From: Tardiphaga sp. | GTDB taxonomy: Bacteria; Pseudomonadota; Alphaproteobacteria; Rhizobiales; Xanthobacteraceae | Direction of reading: 5' to 3' | Assembly (NCBI GenBank): GCA_014377915.1 | Contig: JACMOT010000086.1 | Span: forward strand, 1 to 16,007 | DNA: 16,007 nt | Shown: positions 7,302-12,989 of the stretch, in pieces | Numbering within the stretch: position 1 is the first letter of the stretch | Layout: each line of letters starts with the position of its first letter | The notes under the pieces: generated by a model | What the model was told of the DNA's origin: nothing | Databases searched by the model: none | What the model saw: the letters and a program-made list of their open reading frames with translations, nothing else | Made by a program: the position numbers and the translations under genes

Positions 7302-7664
7302 ATGTTGCGGAAGATGGTGTTGGCGGCGCTCGCGGTGGCGGCGCTCGGAATGGCGGCCCCGAACGAGGCCTCGGCGGGCGGCGGCTTTGGCGGCCATGGC
7401 GGCGGATTTCATGGCGGCGGATTTCACGGCGGTGGGTTCAGGGGCGGCGGCTGGGGCGGTCGCGGAATTGGCTTCGGACTGGGATTGGGTCTGGCCGGCG
7501 CCGGCCTGTATGGCGCTTACGGTGGCTATGGCGGCTATGGCTATGGCGGCTACGGATATCCGGTCTATGGCGGCTATGATGACGAAGGCGGCTGCTATCT
7601 GGTGCGCAAGCGCATTCGCACCCCGGCCGGCCTTCGCTACCGCCGCGTCGAAGTCTGCGAATAA
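7302..7664 (+). CDS. glycine-rich exported protein
   Basis: A 120-aa protein with a signal peptide cleaved after ASA (residue 25). The mature chain starts with tandem Gly/His/Phe repeats (GGFHGG twice in a row, nearly identical in DNA as well), then GWGGRGIGFGLGLGLAGAGLYGAYGG and Gly-Tyr repeats (GGYGYGGYGYPVYGG). It ends with a non-repetitive tail with two Cys residues (GGCYLVRKRIRTPAGLRYRRVEVC). Such small Gly-rich exported proteins are common in Bradyrhizobium and relatives and have no firm function; surface or cell-envelope roles are guessed. ATG at 7302 has GGAGAG at 7290-7295 just upstream. A longer ATG version at 7254 would put charged residues before the signal peptide. Confidence 0.82.
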   Translation: MLRKMVLAALAVAALGMAAPNEASAGGGFGGHGGGFHGGGFHGGGFRGGGWGGRGIGFGLGLGLAGAGLYGAYGGYGGYGYGGYGYPVYGGYDDEGGCYLVRKRIRTPAGLRYRRVEVCE

Positions 7665-7752
7665 TCAGTTCGACTGATACGGAGTTGAACGAGCATGCGG
7701 CCGCGGTTTCTATCCGGGGCCGTCTTCGCAGGGGCGGCAAGCGGTCCGGCGA

Positions 7753-8115
7753 TCAGCTGAGCACGTGGTCTTCCGTCAGCCAGGCCTGCATCTGCTTCCA
7801 GCCAGCTGCGGCAGCTTCCTAGCGATAGCTCGGTGTGTAGTCGGCGTGAAAGCCGTGCGGGGCGCCGGGGTAGATTTTGACGTCAGCGATTTTGCCGGCC
7901 GCCGCCTGCGCCGCCTTCCTGGCCTCGACCTGCGGCACCAGAATGCCAGTATCGGCCTCGCCATACAGGCGAAGCACCGACGCCTTGATGGCCGTAGCCA
8001 ATTACGACGGGCTCTTCGGCCACGCCGGATTGGGCGCGTCGACCAGCGGGCGATAGAACTCCATCCCGGCCCTCAGCGCCGAACCGTAGGCGGCGTATTC
8101 GCACACATTGCGGCC
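7753..8115 (-). pseudogene. dienelactone hydrolase family remnant with two in-frame stops
   Basis: One frame reads through the C-terminal half of a dienelactone hydrolase (DLH) family protein. GRNVCEYAAYGSALRAGMEF leads to FYRPLVDAPNPAWPKSPS, then TAA at 8002-8004, then LATAIKASVLRLYGEADTGI, KIYPGAPHGFHADYTPSYR, then TAG at 7819-7821, and finally a Trp-rich helix ending in TGA at 7753-7755. The catalytic Asp (YGEAD) and His (PHGFH) regions remain. The half with the nucleophile Cys is absent, because the DLH similarity stops near 8115 where another gene begins. The frame is kept on both sides of each stop, so these are point nonsense changes in a gene that also lost its front. Confidence 0.75.
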
Positions 8116-8484
8116 TGGAGCAGGGTCTGATTCATATTGTTGATTGTTGAGATTGCTTGAAAGCTTGTCAGGCCGATCGCCGATCGCCGCCTCGACTCGG
8201 ACCTGTCGGTCTTCAGTTCTGTCAATGCGAGACGTCATGAACACGCTGGTCGTGGCGATCAGCGCTGCCAGACCGAACGCAACGGTCATGAGAAGACCAA
8301 TGCCCCAGCGGAAATGCGTCCACTGCTCACCTTCGATCGCGGAGAGCCGGATTTCAATCTTGTCGAGGCGGCCATCGTCCATGCCATCAAATGGGCCGCC
8401 CGATTTCAATCCCTTGCCCATGCCGGATTGGTGCTGCTCCATCGCAGCGAACTGGTCCAGCTTCGGCCTGGGTTCGGCGGGCAT
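8002..8484 (-). CDS. small single-helix membrane protein, C-terminus replaced by hydrolase remnant
   Basis: The open frame codes 160 aa, but only about the first 115-120 look like one protein. Residues 1-35 are polar (PKLDQFAAMEQHQSGMGKGL, then KSGGPFDGMDDG), 38-58 are an amphipathic helix (RLDKIEIRLSAIEGEQW), 59-82 a membrane helix, and 84-115 a charged helix. Stalk-plus-one-helix proteins of this kind, often with the EQHQSGMGKGLKSGG start, occur in rhizobial genomes and prophage regions; the function is unknown. The last 36 residues are a piece of dienelactone hydrolase ending at its first nonsense codon. The ATG at 8484 follows GAGGAT and looks real. The chimeric product may or may not be made. 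Confidence 0.5.
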   Translation of the reverse strand: MPAEPRPKLDQFAAMEQHQSGMGKGLKSGGPFDGMDDGRLDKIEIRLSAIEGEQWTHFRWGIGLLMTVAFGLAALIATTSVFMTSRIDRTEDRQVRVEAAIGDRPDKLSSNLNNQQYESDPAPGRNVCEYAAYGSALRAGMEFYRPLVDAPNPAWPKSPS

Positions 8485-8714
8485 CCATTATCCTCGCGAC
8501 CGGTCCAGAAGCAGGGCCGCCGGGGCGTTACGTTGCAGGTGGATCGCAACCGCCAGCTTCAATGTTCGCCAAGCTCGAATTGGGCGCCGATCTTGGCGAG
8601 CTGCCCAAAAAGTTGCGGCCAGCTCTTGGGGGAGAGCTGGCCGCGCGCGATCCGGTCTGGGACGGGGAGGGGTGGGGATGTGACCGGGTCGCGTGTCTCC
8701 GAAACGGTTGTCGT
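8485..8714. other. intergenic region with terminator and G-rich tract
   Basis: No gene is seen in these 230 bases. They hold the leader of the minus-strand membrane protein gene, an imperfect hairpin (TTGGGC at 8580-8585 with GCCCAA at 8603-8608), the intrinsic terminator of the cysteine peptidase gene, and a G-rich 16-mer at 8663-8678 that recurs at 11258-11273. Confidence 0.5.
8607..8644 (-). terminator. intrinsic terminator of the cysteine peptidase gene
   Basis: GCGGCCAGCTCT (8615-8626) and AGAGCTGGCCGC (8633-8644) form a perfect 12-bp stem with a six-base loop. Read on the minus strand, the stem is followed after AAC by five T (8611-8607). It lies 71 bases past the stop codon at 8715. 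Confidence 0.75.
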
Positions 8715-9341
8715 TCAGCGCGAGCGGGCGCTGGCGGTGGCCACCGCGGGGCGGGAGTCACCGAGCGAGACCCAGACATTGGGATCGCTCTGCGACTGGC
8801 GCTTGACGAAGCGGTAGCCGGTGTCGGTCCAGGCCACCACGCTCTCGTTCTGATTGTCGAGAACGAACTCGCCCTTGTCGGTCTTCACCGTCAGCACGGC
8901 GTGGCCTTCGCCTTTCTTGTCGCGCACCACGGTGATCAGCAGCGCCTCGCGGGGCCAGCCGGCATCGATCAGCATCTTGCGCTTCAACAGCACGTAGTCC
9001 TCGCAATCGCCGTAACCATCGGTCGGCAGCGACCACCGCTCGATCACGCCCCAATGATCCATGTCGGTCATCGGCTTGACGGTCTCGTTGACCCAGCGGT
9101 TGACGCGCAGCAGGTCCTTCCAGGCGGTCTGCGTGATCACGATGTCGCGCGCCTGGCTGGCGCCGCCGTTGCAATCGCCCGGGTTCTCCGCGCAGAATTC
9201 AACCCAGCCGATCGGCGACCGCGTGGTGTCCCCGAGGCTCGCATAAAGTCGCTCGTCGCCGGCCTGCGCCGCCGCCGAAAATCCGAACAGGATGGCGGCG
9301 ACCGCCAGTCCCGTGATCCGCCCCTTGCTACCAATCATCAT
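8715..9341 (-). CDS. transglutaminase-like cysteine peptidase (BTLCP, LapG-like)
   Basis: A 208-aa exported protein of the bacterial transglutaminase-like cysteine proteinase family (Peptidase_C93). A signal peptide is cleaved after AQA (residue 27). The catalytic triad is visible as Cys113 (GYGDCEDYVLLK), His147 (GEGHAVLTV) and Asp162 (VLDNQ). The spacing of 34 and 15 residues is close to that of LapG. The paired acidic residues around the Cys (GDCED) fit the calcium-dependent group. LapG cleaves a large surface adhesin in the periplasm and is held back by the c-di-GMP receptor LapD. No lapD or adhesin gene is in the window, so the substrate is unknown. A double-PilZ gene lies upstream but ends in its own terminator. 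Confidence 0.9.
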   Translation of the reverse strand: MMIGSKGRITGLAVAAILFGFSAAAQAGDERLYASLGDTTRSPIGWVEFCAENPGDCNGGASQARDIVITQTAWKDLLRVNRWVNETVKPMTDMDHWGVIERWSLPTDGYGDCEDYVLLKRKMLIDAGWPREALLITVVRDKKGEGHAVLTVKTDKGEFVLDNQNESVVAWTDTGYRFVKRQSQSDPNVWVSLGDSRPAVATASARSR

Positions 9342-9456
9342 AGCCCCCGCTTCTTGTTGGGACCATGTTTTGCACAGAGGATTTGTCGCGCCGCTAAATC
9401 GCGCGGCGACATTTGAAGCGAATATGGCTCAAACAAAAGTCGAATGCGAAATGTAG

Positions 9457-9501
9457 TTGAATCGAATTTGATTCAAGTTTGATCGACTGTCATTGATTCA
9501 A
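9457..9501. repeat. TTGATTCAA-type inverted and direct repeats
   Basis: TTGAATC (9457-9463) and GATTCAA (9470-9476) form a perfect inverted repeat with a six-base spacer. TTGATTCAA occurs at 9468-9476 and again at 9493-9501, a 25-bp step. The region sits 115-160 bases upstream of the peptidase start codon and is a candidate regulator-binding or promoter-upstream region. No known regulator is assigned. Confidence 0.4.
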
Positions 9502-9590
9502 ATTTTACATATTAAGCCGGCACGCGCCGCAAATGCTGCGGTTGTGGCCGCAAAGGCCGCCGGCGTTAATTGATGGAACCCGCGCTGCAA

Positions 9591-9629
9591 AAGCAAAAGG
9601 CGGTATCCGCTAACGCGGATACCGCCTTT
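9591..9629 (-). terminator. intrinsic terminator of the PilZ gene
   Basis: AAAGGCGGTATCCGC (9596-9610) and GCGGATACCGCCTTT (9615-9629) form a perfect 15-bp stem with a TAAC loop. On the minus strand it is followed by TTTTGCTTTT. It lies 39 bases after the stop at 9668 and separates the PilZ gene from the peptidase gene. Confidence 0.85.
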
Positions 9630-9667
9630 GAATGTCGGGGAAATCGCCCGCCGGGGCGGTCGGCCGT

Positions 9668-10282
9668 TTACCGGGCGTTGACGCTATCTTCCAGCGTATC
9701 GGCGGGCTGCTCGTGGACGAACTCCAGCGCGAAGCCTTCCTCGAGATGACGCACCACGCGCGACCGAACCCGGCCGAGCATGACCTGCATGTTCATCGGC
9801 GGACGCTTCTCGGCGGCCAACGCCGCGCCGGACAGCGACAGATCGATGATGCGGCAATGCATCTTGGTGCCGTCCTCGAGCGTGAGCACGGAAAGCGGGT
9901 TGCGCGGCACCACGCGCTCGTGGCGGCGGTCTTCCGGCAAATTGAGAATGTCGCGGTTGGCGAGCCAGGTCAGCTGCGCCGCGAGCTTGTCGCGTTTGCG
10001 CGGCGTGGCGCCCACGCTCATCGCAAAACCATTGTCGATGATCCGGGTCAGCTTGCCTTCGACGCGGCCGACATGGTCGAGATAGGCGATCACGCGGTCG
10101 CCGACATTGCCGATGCCGGGGCCGAGCAGCGCCAGGCCGCCCGGCGACATGTTGATGACCTGGCAGGGGAACTCGCGGCGATCCGGCAGCATGTAGCGAC
10201 CCAGCAGATGAACTTTGACCCGCTGGTAGCGGCGTCGTTCATCGGGAGATGGAAGAAGGGATCGGGTCTGCGCAAACGCCAT
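9668..10282 (-). CDS. protein with two PilZ domains (c-di-GMP binding)
   Basis: A 204-aa cytoplasmic protein with two PilZ domains. The first (about 14-100) has ERRRYQR (RxxxR, Arg17 and Arg21) and NMSPGG (NxSxxG, 44-49). The second (about 117-192) has DRRHERVVPR and DLSLSG (DxSxxG, 147-152). Both therefore keep the two motifs that bind cyclic di-GMP. There is no output domain, so it probably acts by binding a partner. ATG at 10282 is chosen because the conserved-looking sequence begins there; a TTG at 10315 would add 11 residues. Neither start has a strong ribosome-binding site. A near-match to the CtrA site lies about 57 bases upstream. The gene has its own terminator. Confidence 0.88.
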   Translation of the reverse strand: MAFAQTRSLLPSPDERRRYQRVKVHLLGRYMLPDRREFPCQVINMSPGGLALLGPGIGNVGDRVIAYLDHVGRVEGKLTRIIDNGFAMSVGATPRKRDKLAAQLTWLANRDILNLPEDRRHERVVPRNPLSVLTLEDGTKMHCRIIDLSLSGAALAAEKRPPMNMQVMLGRVRSRVVRHLEEGFALEFVHEQPADTLEDSVNAR

Positions 10283-10338
10283 CAATGCCGTGCCGGTTAT
10301 GCGGTTCAAAGCCAATCATGACCGTACCACCGACAGGG

Positions 10339-10353
10339 TTAACGCTGGGTTAG
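10339..10353. promoter_or_regulatory. near-consensus CtrA-type site upstream of the PilZ gene
   Basis: TTAA at 10339-10342 and TTAG at 10350-10353 are separated by seven bases, one mismatch from TTAA-N7-TTAA. It lies 57-71 bases before the PilZ start at 10282, in the 128-base spacer after the PAS_5 gene. This is a weak call that gains some weight from the exact site at 5240. Confidence 0.3.
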
Positions 10354-10410
10354 CATATACCGACAGCGCAATCTTCCGGAGACAGGCCACGTGCCGATAT
10401 CCATACGACT

Positions 10411-10968
10411 TTATCGCAGCCCCTCATAGACGATTAGTCCGCGCGCCGCCCGCAGCTTGCGCAGGGCGCGCGGCGCAAAGCGCTGTGGCTGGTGTGCCAG
10501 ATAGCGGAACGAGGTCATCTCCAGCGGTCCAAGCGTGCCGCGCACCTCGCTGAGTGGTGCCAGCAGGCCGGTCAGGCTGATCGGCGTGTGGGCGCGAATG
10601 TTGAACGGCAGCAGCAGCAATTCGAGATGCGCCTTGTCGCCGGTGTCGGTGGTCGCGGTGATGCCGGCGACGGCGACCAGCATTTCCTCCGATACCACGG
10701 TGATCATGTCGTTGATCTCGGCGCGGCTCCGCGGCCCGAACAGCGTCGGAAACGGTTGGCCCTTGAGGTCGCGGGACAGCAGCGCGCAGACCCTGGTGCC
10801 GGCGACGCGAAACGGAAACCCGGCCAGCCTGTCATAGGACAGCACAAAGATGTCGCCGAGCAGCTCGCGCACCGGGCCGGGCTCGATGTCGCCGCGCTCC
10901 GGCGCGCGCGCGAAACCGCGCTGTTCGTCCCAGTAGGCAAAGAACTCTTTGCTGGATGGATGCTTCAT
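10411..10968 (-). CDS. PAS_5 domain protein
   Basis: A 185-aa cytoplasmic protein of the PAS_5 family (PF07310). Diagnostic stretches are FFAYWDEQRG, GDIEPGPVRELLGDIFVLS, FPFRVAGTRVCALLSRDLKG and the later LLLLPFNIRAHTPISLTGLL. The fold is a PAS-like sensor without a kinase, cyclase or other output domain. Family members are common in alphaproteobacteria, several copies per genome, and their roles are mostly untested. In Caulobacter a related protein, MopJ, links to cell-cycle control, which is interesting beside a PilZ gene but is only analogy. ATG at 10968 is preceded by AGGG at a loose distance. The PilZ gene follows 128 bases downstream on the same strand. Confidence 0.85.
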   Translation of the reverse strand: MKHPSSKEFFAYWDEQRGFARAPERGDIEPGPVRELLGDIFVLSYDRLAGFPFRVAGTRVCALLSRDLKGQPFPTLFGPRSRAEINDMITVVSEEMLVAVAGITATTDTGDKAHLELLLLPFNIRAHTPISLTGLLAPLSEVRGTLGPLEMTSFRYLAHQPQRFAPRALRKLRAARGLIVYEGLR

Positions 10969-11176
10969 TGACGCTAAACCCTGACCCCGGCGCGGAATGT
11001 GGGAGACAGCTGTGTCCCGAATCCACGCACCGCGTGACTGCTACATGTTGTGCAGATCAGACATTGCACCGTCCATGCCGCAGCGGCGTTTTCCACCGTG
11101 CTGGCCGGTGTTCCCGCCGTTAACGTTAAAGTAACCATGTTATTGCCGCGCGCGGGATCAACGGTATGGTCCGCTC

Positions 11177-11361
11177 ACGACCGGGCGTCGCGGCTCTCTC
11201 CAACGGGCTGCGATGCGACGTTGAGACAGGTGGCTGCGAACAGGTGTGGTCGTCGTGCGGGGAGGGGTGGGGACTCCGGATGGTTCGCGGTGCGGGCCGT
11301 CCACCCGGCACGGGAAAGATCGGGCCGGCAAGGGAGGGCGTTCTCAGCGCTCTCCCTTTTT
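11177..11361 (+). ncRNA. candidate small RNA or leader ending at an orphan terminator
   Basis: A strong intrinsic terminator faces plus, yet no plus-strand gene lies before it back to the PAS_5 gene. A transcript of about 185 nt from the possible promoter at 11143-11170 would end there. I do not recognise it as 6S, 4.5S, tmRNA or RNase P RNA. The 5' end is a guess. Confidence 0.3.
11330..11361 (+). terminator. intrinsic terminator without an assigned gene
   Basis: AAGGGAGGGCG (11330-11340) pairs with CGCTCTCCCTT (11348-11358) with a single G-T wobble and a seven-base loop, and the run of five T ends at 11361. It is 114 bases upstream of the rhomboid start, so it ends either a small RNA or an attenuated leader. 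Confidence 0.75.
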
Positions 11362-11475
11362 CATGGCCGCCGCCCGGTTCCTGCCCCTGATGGCGATCCG
11401 CCGCTTGCGCCGGTCCGCGAAAGCCGGGTATTTGAGGGCTTCGCTCGCTTGAGCCCGCTGACCAGGCTGTGACCT

Positions 11476-12249
11476 TTGGATTCCCCTGTTTCCCCGCGTG
11501 AGCCGATCCTGACCTTGCCGGGCGCCCTGACCGGCTATGTGGCGCTGCTGGCGGCGATCCATCTCGGCCGCATGCTGCTGCCCTATGATCTCGATGACAC
11601 CGTGATCGCGATGTTCGGCTTCATTCCGAAACGTTACGACCAGACCCTGCTGGCGATGCCGTTTCCCGGCGGTACCGGCGCCAAGGTCTGGAGTTTTGTG
11701 ACCTATTCGCTGCTGCACGCCAATCTCAGCCATATCGGCTTCAACGTGTTGTGGCTGCTGCCGTTCGGCAGCGCGCTGGCGCGCCGCTTCGGCGCGGTCC
11801 GGTTCTTTGCCTTCATGGCGGTCACCGCGATCGGCGGCGCCGCGGCCCATCTGCTCACCCACGAGCACGCGCTGGCGCCGATGATCGGCGCCTCGGCCTC
11901 GGTGTCCGGCGCGATGGCCGCGGCGATCCGCTTCGCCTTCGTGCGCGGCAGTTTCCTGTCGTTCAACCGCGGCGATGCCGACGAGGCGGCGCGGGTGCCG
12001 GCGCTGCCGCTGCCGCAGGCGTTGCGCGATCCCCGCGTGATCGGTTTTCTCGCGGTGTGGTTCGGCGTCAACATCATCTTCGGCGTCGGATCGATTGCGA
12101 TCGGGGCCGACGGCGCCAGCGTCGCTTGGCAGGCGCATATTGGCGGCTTTTTCGCCGGCCTGCTGCTGTTCTCGCTGTTCGACCCGATCCCGCGCGCGCA
12201 ACGGCCCGAACCGGACGTCTCCGCGCCGGATATGTCCGACCTGCATTGA
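11476..12249 (+). CDS. rhomboid family intramembrane serine protease
   Basis: A 257-aa protein with about six membrane helices. The rhomboid signatures are visible: HANLSHIGFNVLWLLPFG (His86-x3-Asn90, oxyanion side), GAS with the likely nucleophile Ser140 in GASASVSG, and the base His221 in AHIGGFFAGLL. The usual GxSG is GASA here, so Ala replaces the Gly after the serine; this variant seems common in relatives. A cytoplasmic insertion (about 158-184, SFNRGDADEAARVPALPLP) separates two helices. It should cut single-pass membrane proteins; targets are unknown. The start is TTG at 11476: a stop codon TGA lies six bases upstream in frame, and no ATG or GTG follows before the first helix. Confidence 0.9.
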   Translation: MDSPVSPREPILTLPGALTGYVALLAAIHLGRMLLPYDLDDTVIAMFGFIPKRYDQTLLAMPFPGGTGAKVWSFVTYSLLHANLSHIGFNVLWLLPFGSALARRFGAVRFFAFMAVTAIGGAAAHLLTHEHALAPMIGASASVSGAMAAAIRFAFVRGSFLSFNRGDADEAARVPALPLPQALRDPRVIGFLAVWFGVNIIFGVGSIAIGADGASVAWQAHIGGFFAGLLLFSLFDPIPRAQRPEPDVSAPDMSDLH

Positions 12250-12258
12250 GCCGGAGTC

Positions 12259-12283
12259 GCCGCCTTGCGGGGCGGCCGGGTTT
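12259..12283 (+). terminator. possible terminator after the rhomboid gene
   Basis: GCCGCC (12259-12264) and GGCGGC (12271-12276) form a short GC stem, followed by CGGGTTT. It lies ten bases after the stop codon. The T run is short, so confidence is low. Confidence 0.35.
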
Positions 12284-12302
12284 CCTTCATCATCCGTCAA
12301 CC

Positions 12303-12324
12303 GACAGGTGATCGCGCACCTGTC
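12303..12324. repeat. perfect 8-bp inverted repeat upstream of the CBS gene
   Basis: GACAGGTG (12303-12310) and CACCTGTC (12317-12324) are exact reverse complements with a six-base spacer, centred 73 bases before the CBS start. It could be an operator for a dimeric regulator or an RNA hairpin. It has no T run. Confidence 0.4.
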
Positions 12325-12386
12325 ATGTCTCGATCCAAGAACCAATGACCCGCCTGTTCAAGGGCCGGCAGATCTAGGAGGCGACA

Positions 12387-12815
12387 ATGACGGTACGTTC
12401 AATTCTCGATTCAAAGGGCCACCAGATTATCCATGTCGCGCCCGGCGATACCTTGTCGGTGGCGGTCAGGCTGTTGTCGGAGCGCAAGATCGGCGCGGTG
12501 CTGGTGATGACCGATCACCACCTCGATGGCATCCTGTCCGAGCGCGACATCGTCCGCGTGATCGGCGAACGCGGCGCCGGCGCGCTCGACGAGCCGGTGA
12601 AGGCGGTGATGACGCGCAAGGTCATCAGTTGCAAACCGTCCGATACGGTCGGCGCCATCATGGAAAAAATGACTTCCGGCAAGTTCCGGCATCTGCCGGT
12701 GATGGAAGGCGATCGGATCGTCGGCCTGATCCCGATCGGCGACGTCGTCAAATGGCGGCTGCGCGAATTCGAGCACGAGCAGGAAGCGCTGCGCGATTAT
12801 ATCGCCACGGCGTAG
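12387..12815 (+). CDS. CBS domain pair protein
   Basis: A 142-aa cytoplasmic protein made of two CBS domains (about residues 8-62 and 72-126) and a C-terminal helix. Each repeat ends in the typical motif: GILSERDIVRVI in the first and GLIPIGDVVKW in the second. The pair forms a Bateman module, which binds adenine nucleotides such as AMP or ATP and senses energy state. There is no enzyme domain, so it probably regulates a partner. Stand-alone copies are common in rhizobia. The start is well fixed: AGGAGG at 12376-12381, five bases before the ATG. It has its own leader with a perfect inverted repeat, so it may be transcribed apart from the rhomboid gene 137 bases upstream. Confidence 0.93.
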   Translation: MTVRSILDSKGHQIIHVAPGDTLSVAVRLLSERKIGAVLVMTDHHLDGILSERDIVRVIGERGAGALDEPVKAVMTRKVISCKPSDTVGAIMEKMTSGKFRHLPVMEGDRIVGLIPIGDVVKWRLREFEHEQEALRDYIATA

Positions 12816-12823
12816 CTCAAATC

Positions 12824-12960
12824 TTGTCCCGGACGCGGCGCGGCATTCTTCATGCCGCTCCGCAGATCCGGGATCCCGGTTTCTTGTTCGCACAACCGGG
12901 GCCCCGGCTCTGCGGCGCACCACGCCGCCCAAAAGCGGCGCAGTGCACCGCGTCCGGGGA
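12824..12960. repeat. dispersed palindromic repeat of Bradyrhizobium type
   Basis: An element of about 135 bp with 11-bp terminal inverted repeats: CCCGGACGCGG at 12828-12838 and CCGCGTCCGGG at 12948-12958. Inside are a hairpin (GCGGCAT at 12840-12846 with ATGCCGC at 12852-12858), a CCGGGATCCCGG palindrome (12868-12879) and GGGGCCCCGG. Elements with these ends are scattered between genes in Bradyrhizobium and Rhodopseudomonas; this link is from memory. It lies between convergent genes and may act as a terminator for both. Confidence 0.75.
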
Positions 12961-12989
12961 ACGAGGCATTGCGCTGAACCCCTTCTTGG

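Larger units (their letters stand above)
9342..9667. other. 326-bp intergenic region with AT-rich repeats and a terminator
   Basis: No gene is seen. The left half must contain the promoter of the cysteine peptidase gene. Bases 9420-9515 are strikingly AT-rich for this genome and carry three copies of a TTGATTCAA-like word. The right part holds the terminator of the PilZ gene. Confidence 0.6.
10969..11475. other. 507-bp region without a gene
   Basis: No convincing coding sequence is seen on either strand. It contains a TTAACGTTAA palindrome (11120-11129), a possible plus-strand promoter (TTGCCG at 11143-11148, TATGGT at 11165-11170, 16-base spacer), a G-rich 16-mer shared with 8663-8678, and a strong plus-strand intrinsic terminator at 11330-11361. 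The last 114 bases lead to the rhomboid gene. Confidence 0.6.

Noticed and set aside
7695..7760. 21-codon open frame with an upstream GGAG
   Set aside because: It could be a truncated signal peptide, but it is too short to support and overlaps the end of the hydrolase remnant.
8391..9416. 341-aa plus-strand open frame
   Set aside because: It runs antisense through the cysteine peptidase, whose signal peptide and catalytic triad are clear, and across its terminator.
11166..11390. 74-aa plus-strand open frame
   Set aside because: It crosses the strong terminator at 11330-11361 and has no coding-like composition.
11344..12345. 333-aa minus-strand open frame
   Set aside because: It is antisense to the rhomboid gene; the composition (Arg, Gln, His) is that of a shadow frame.
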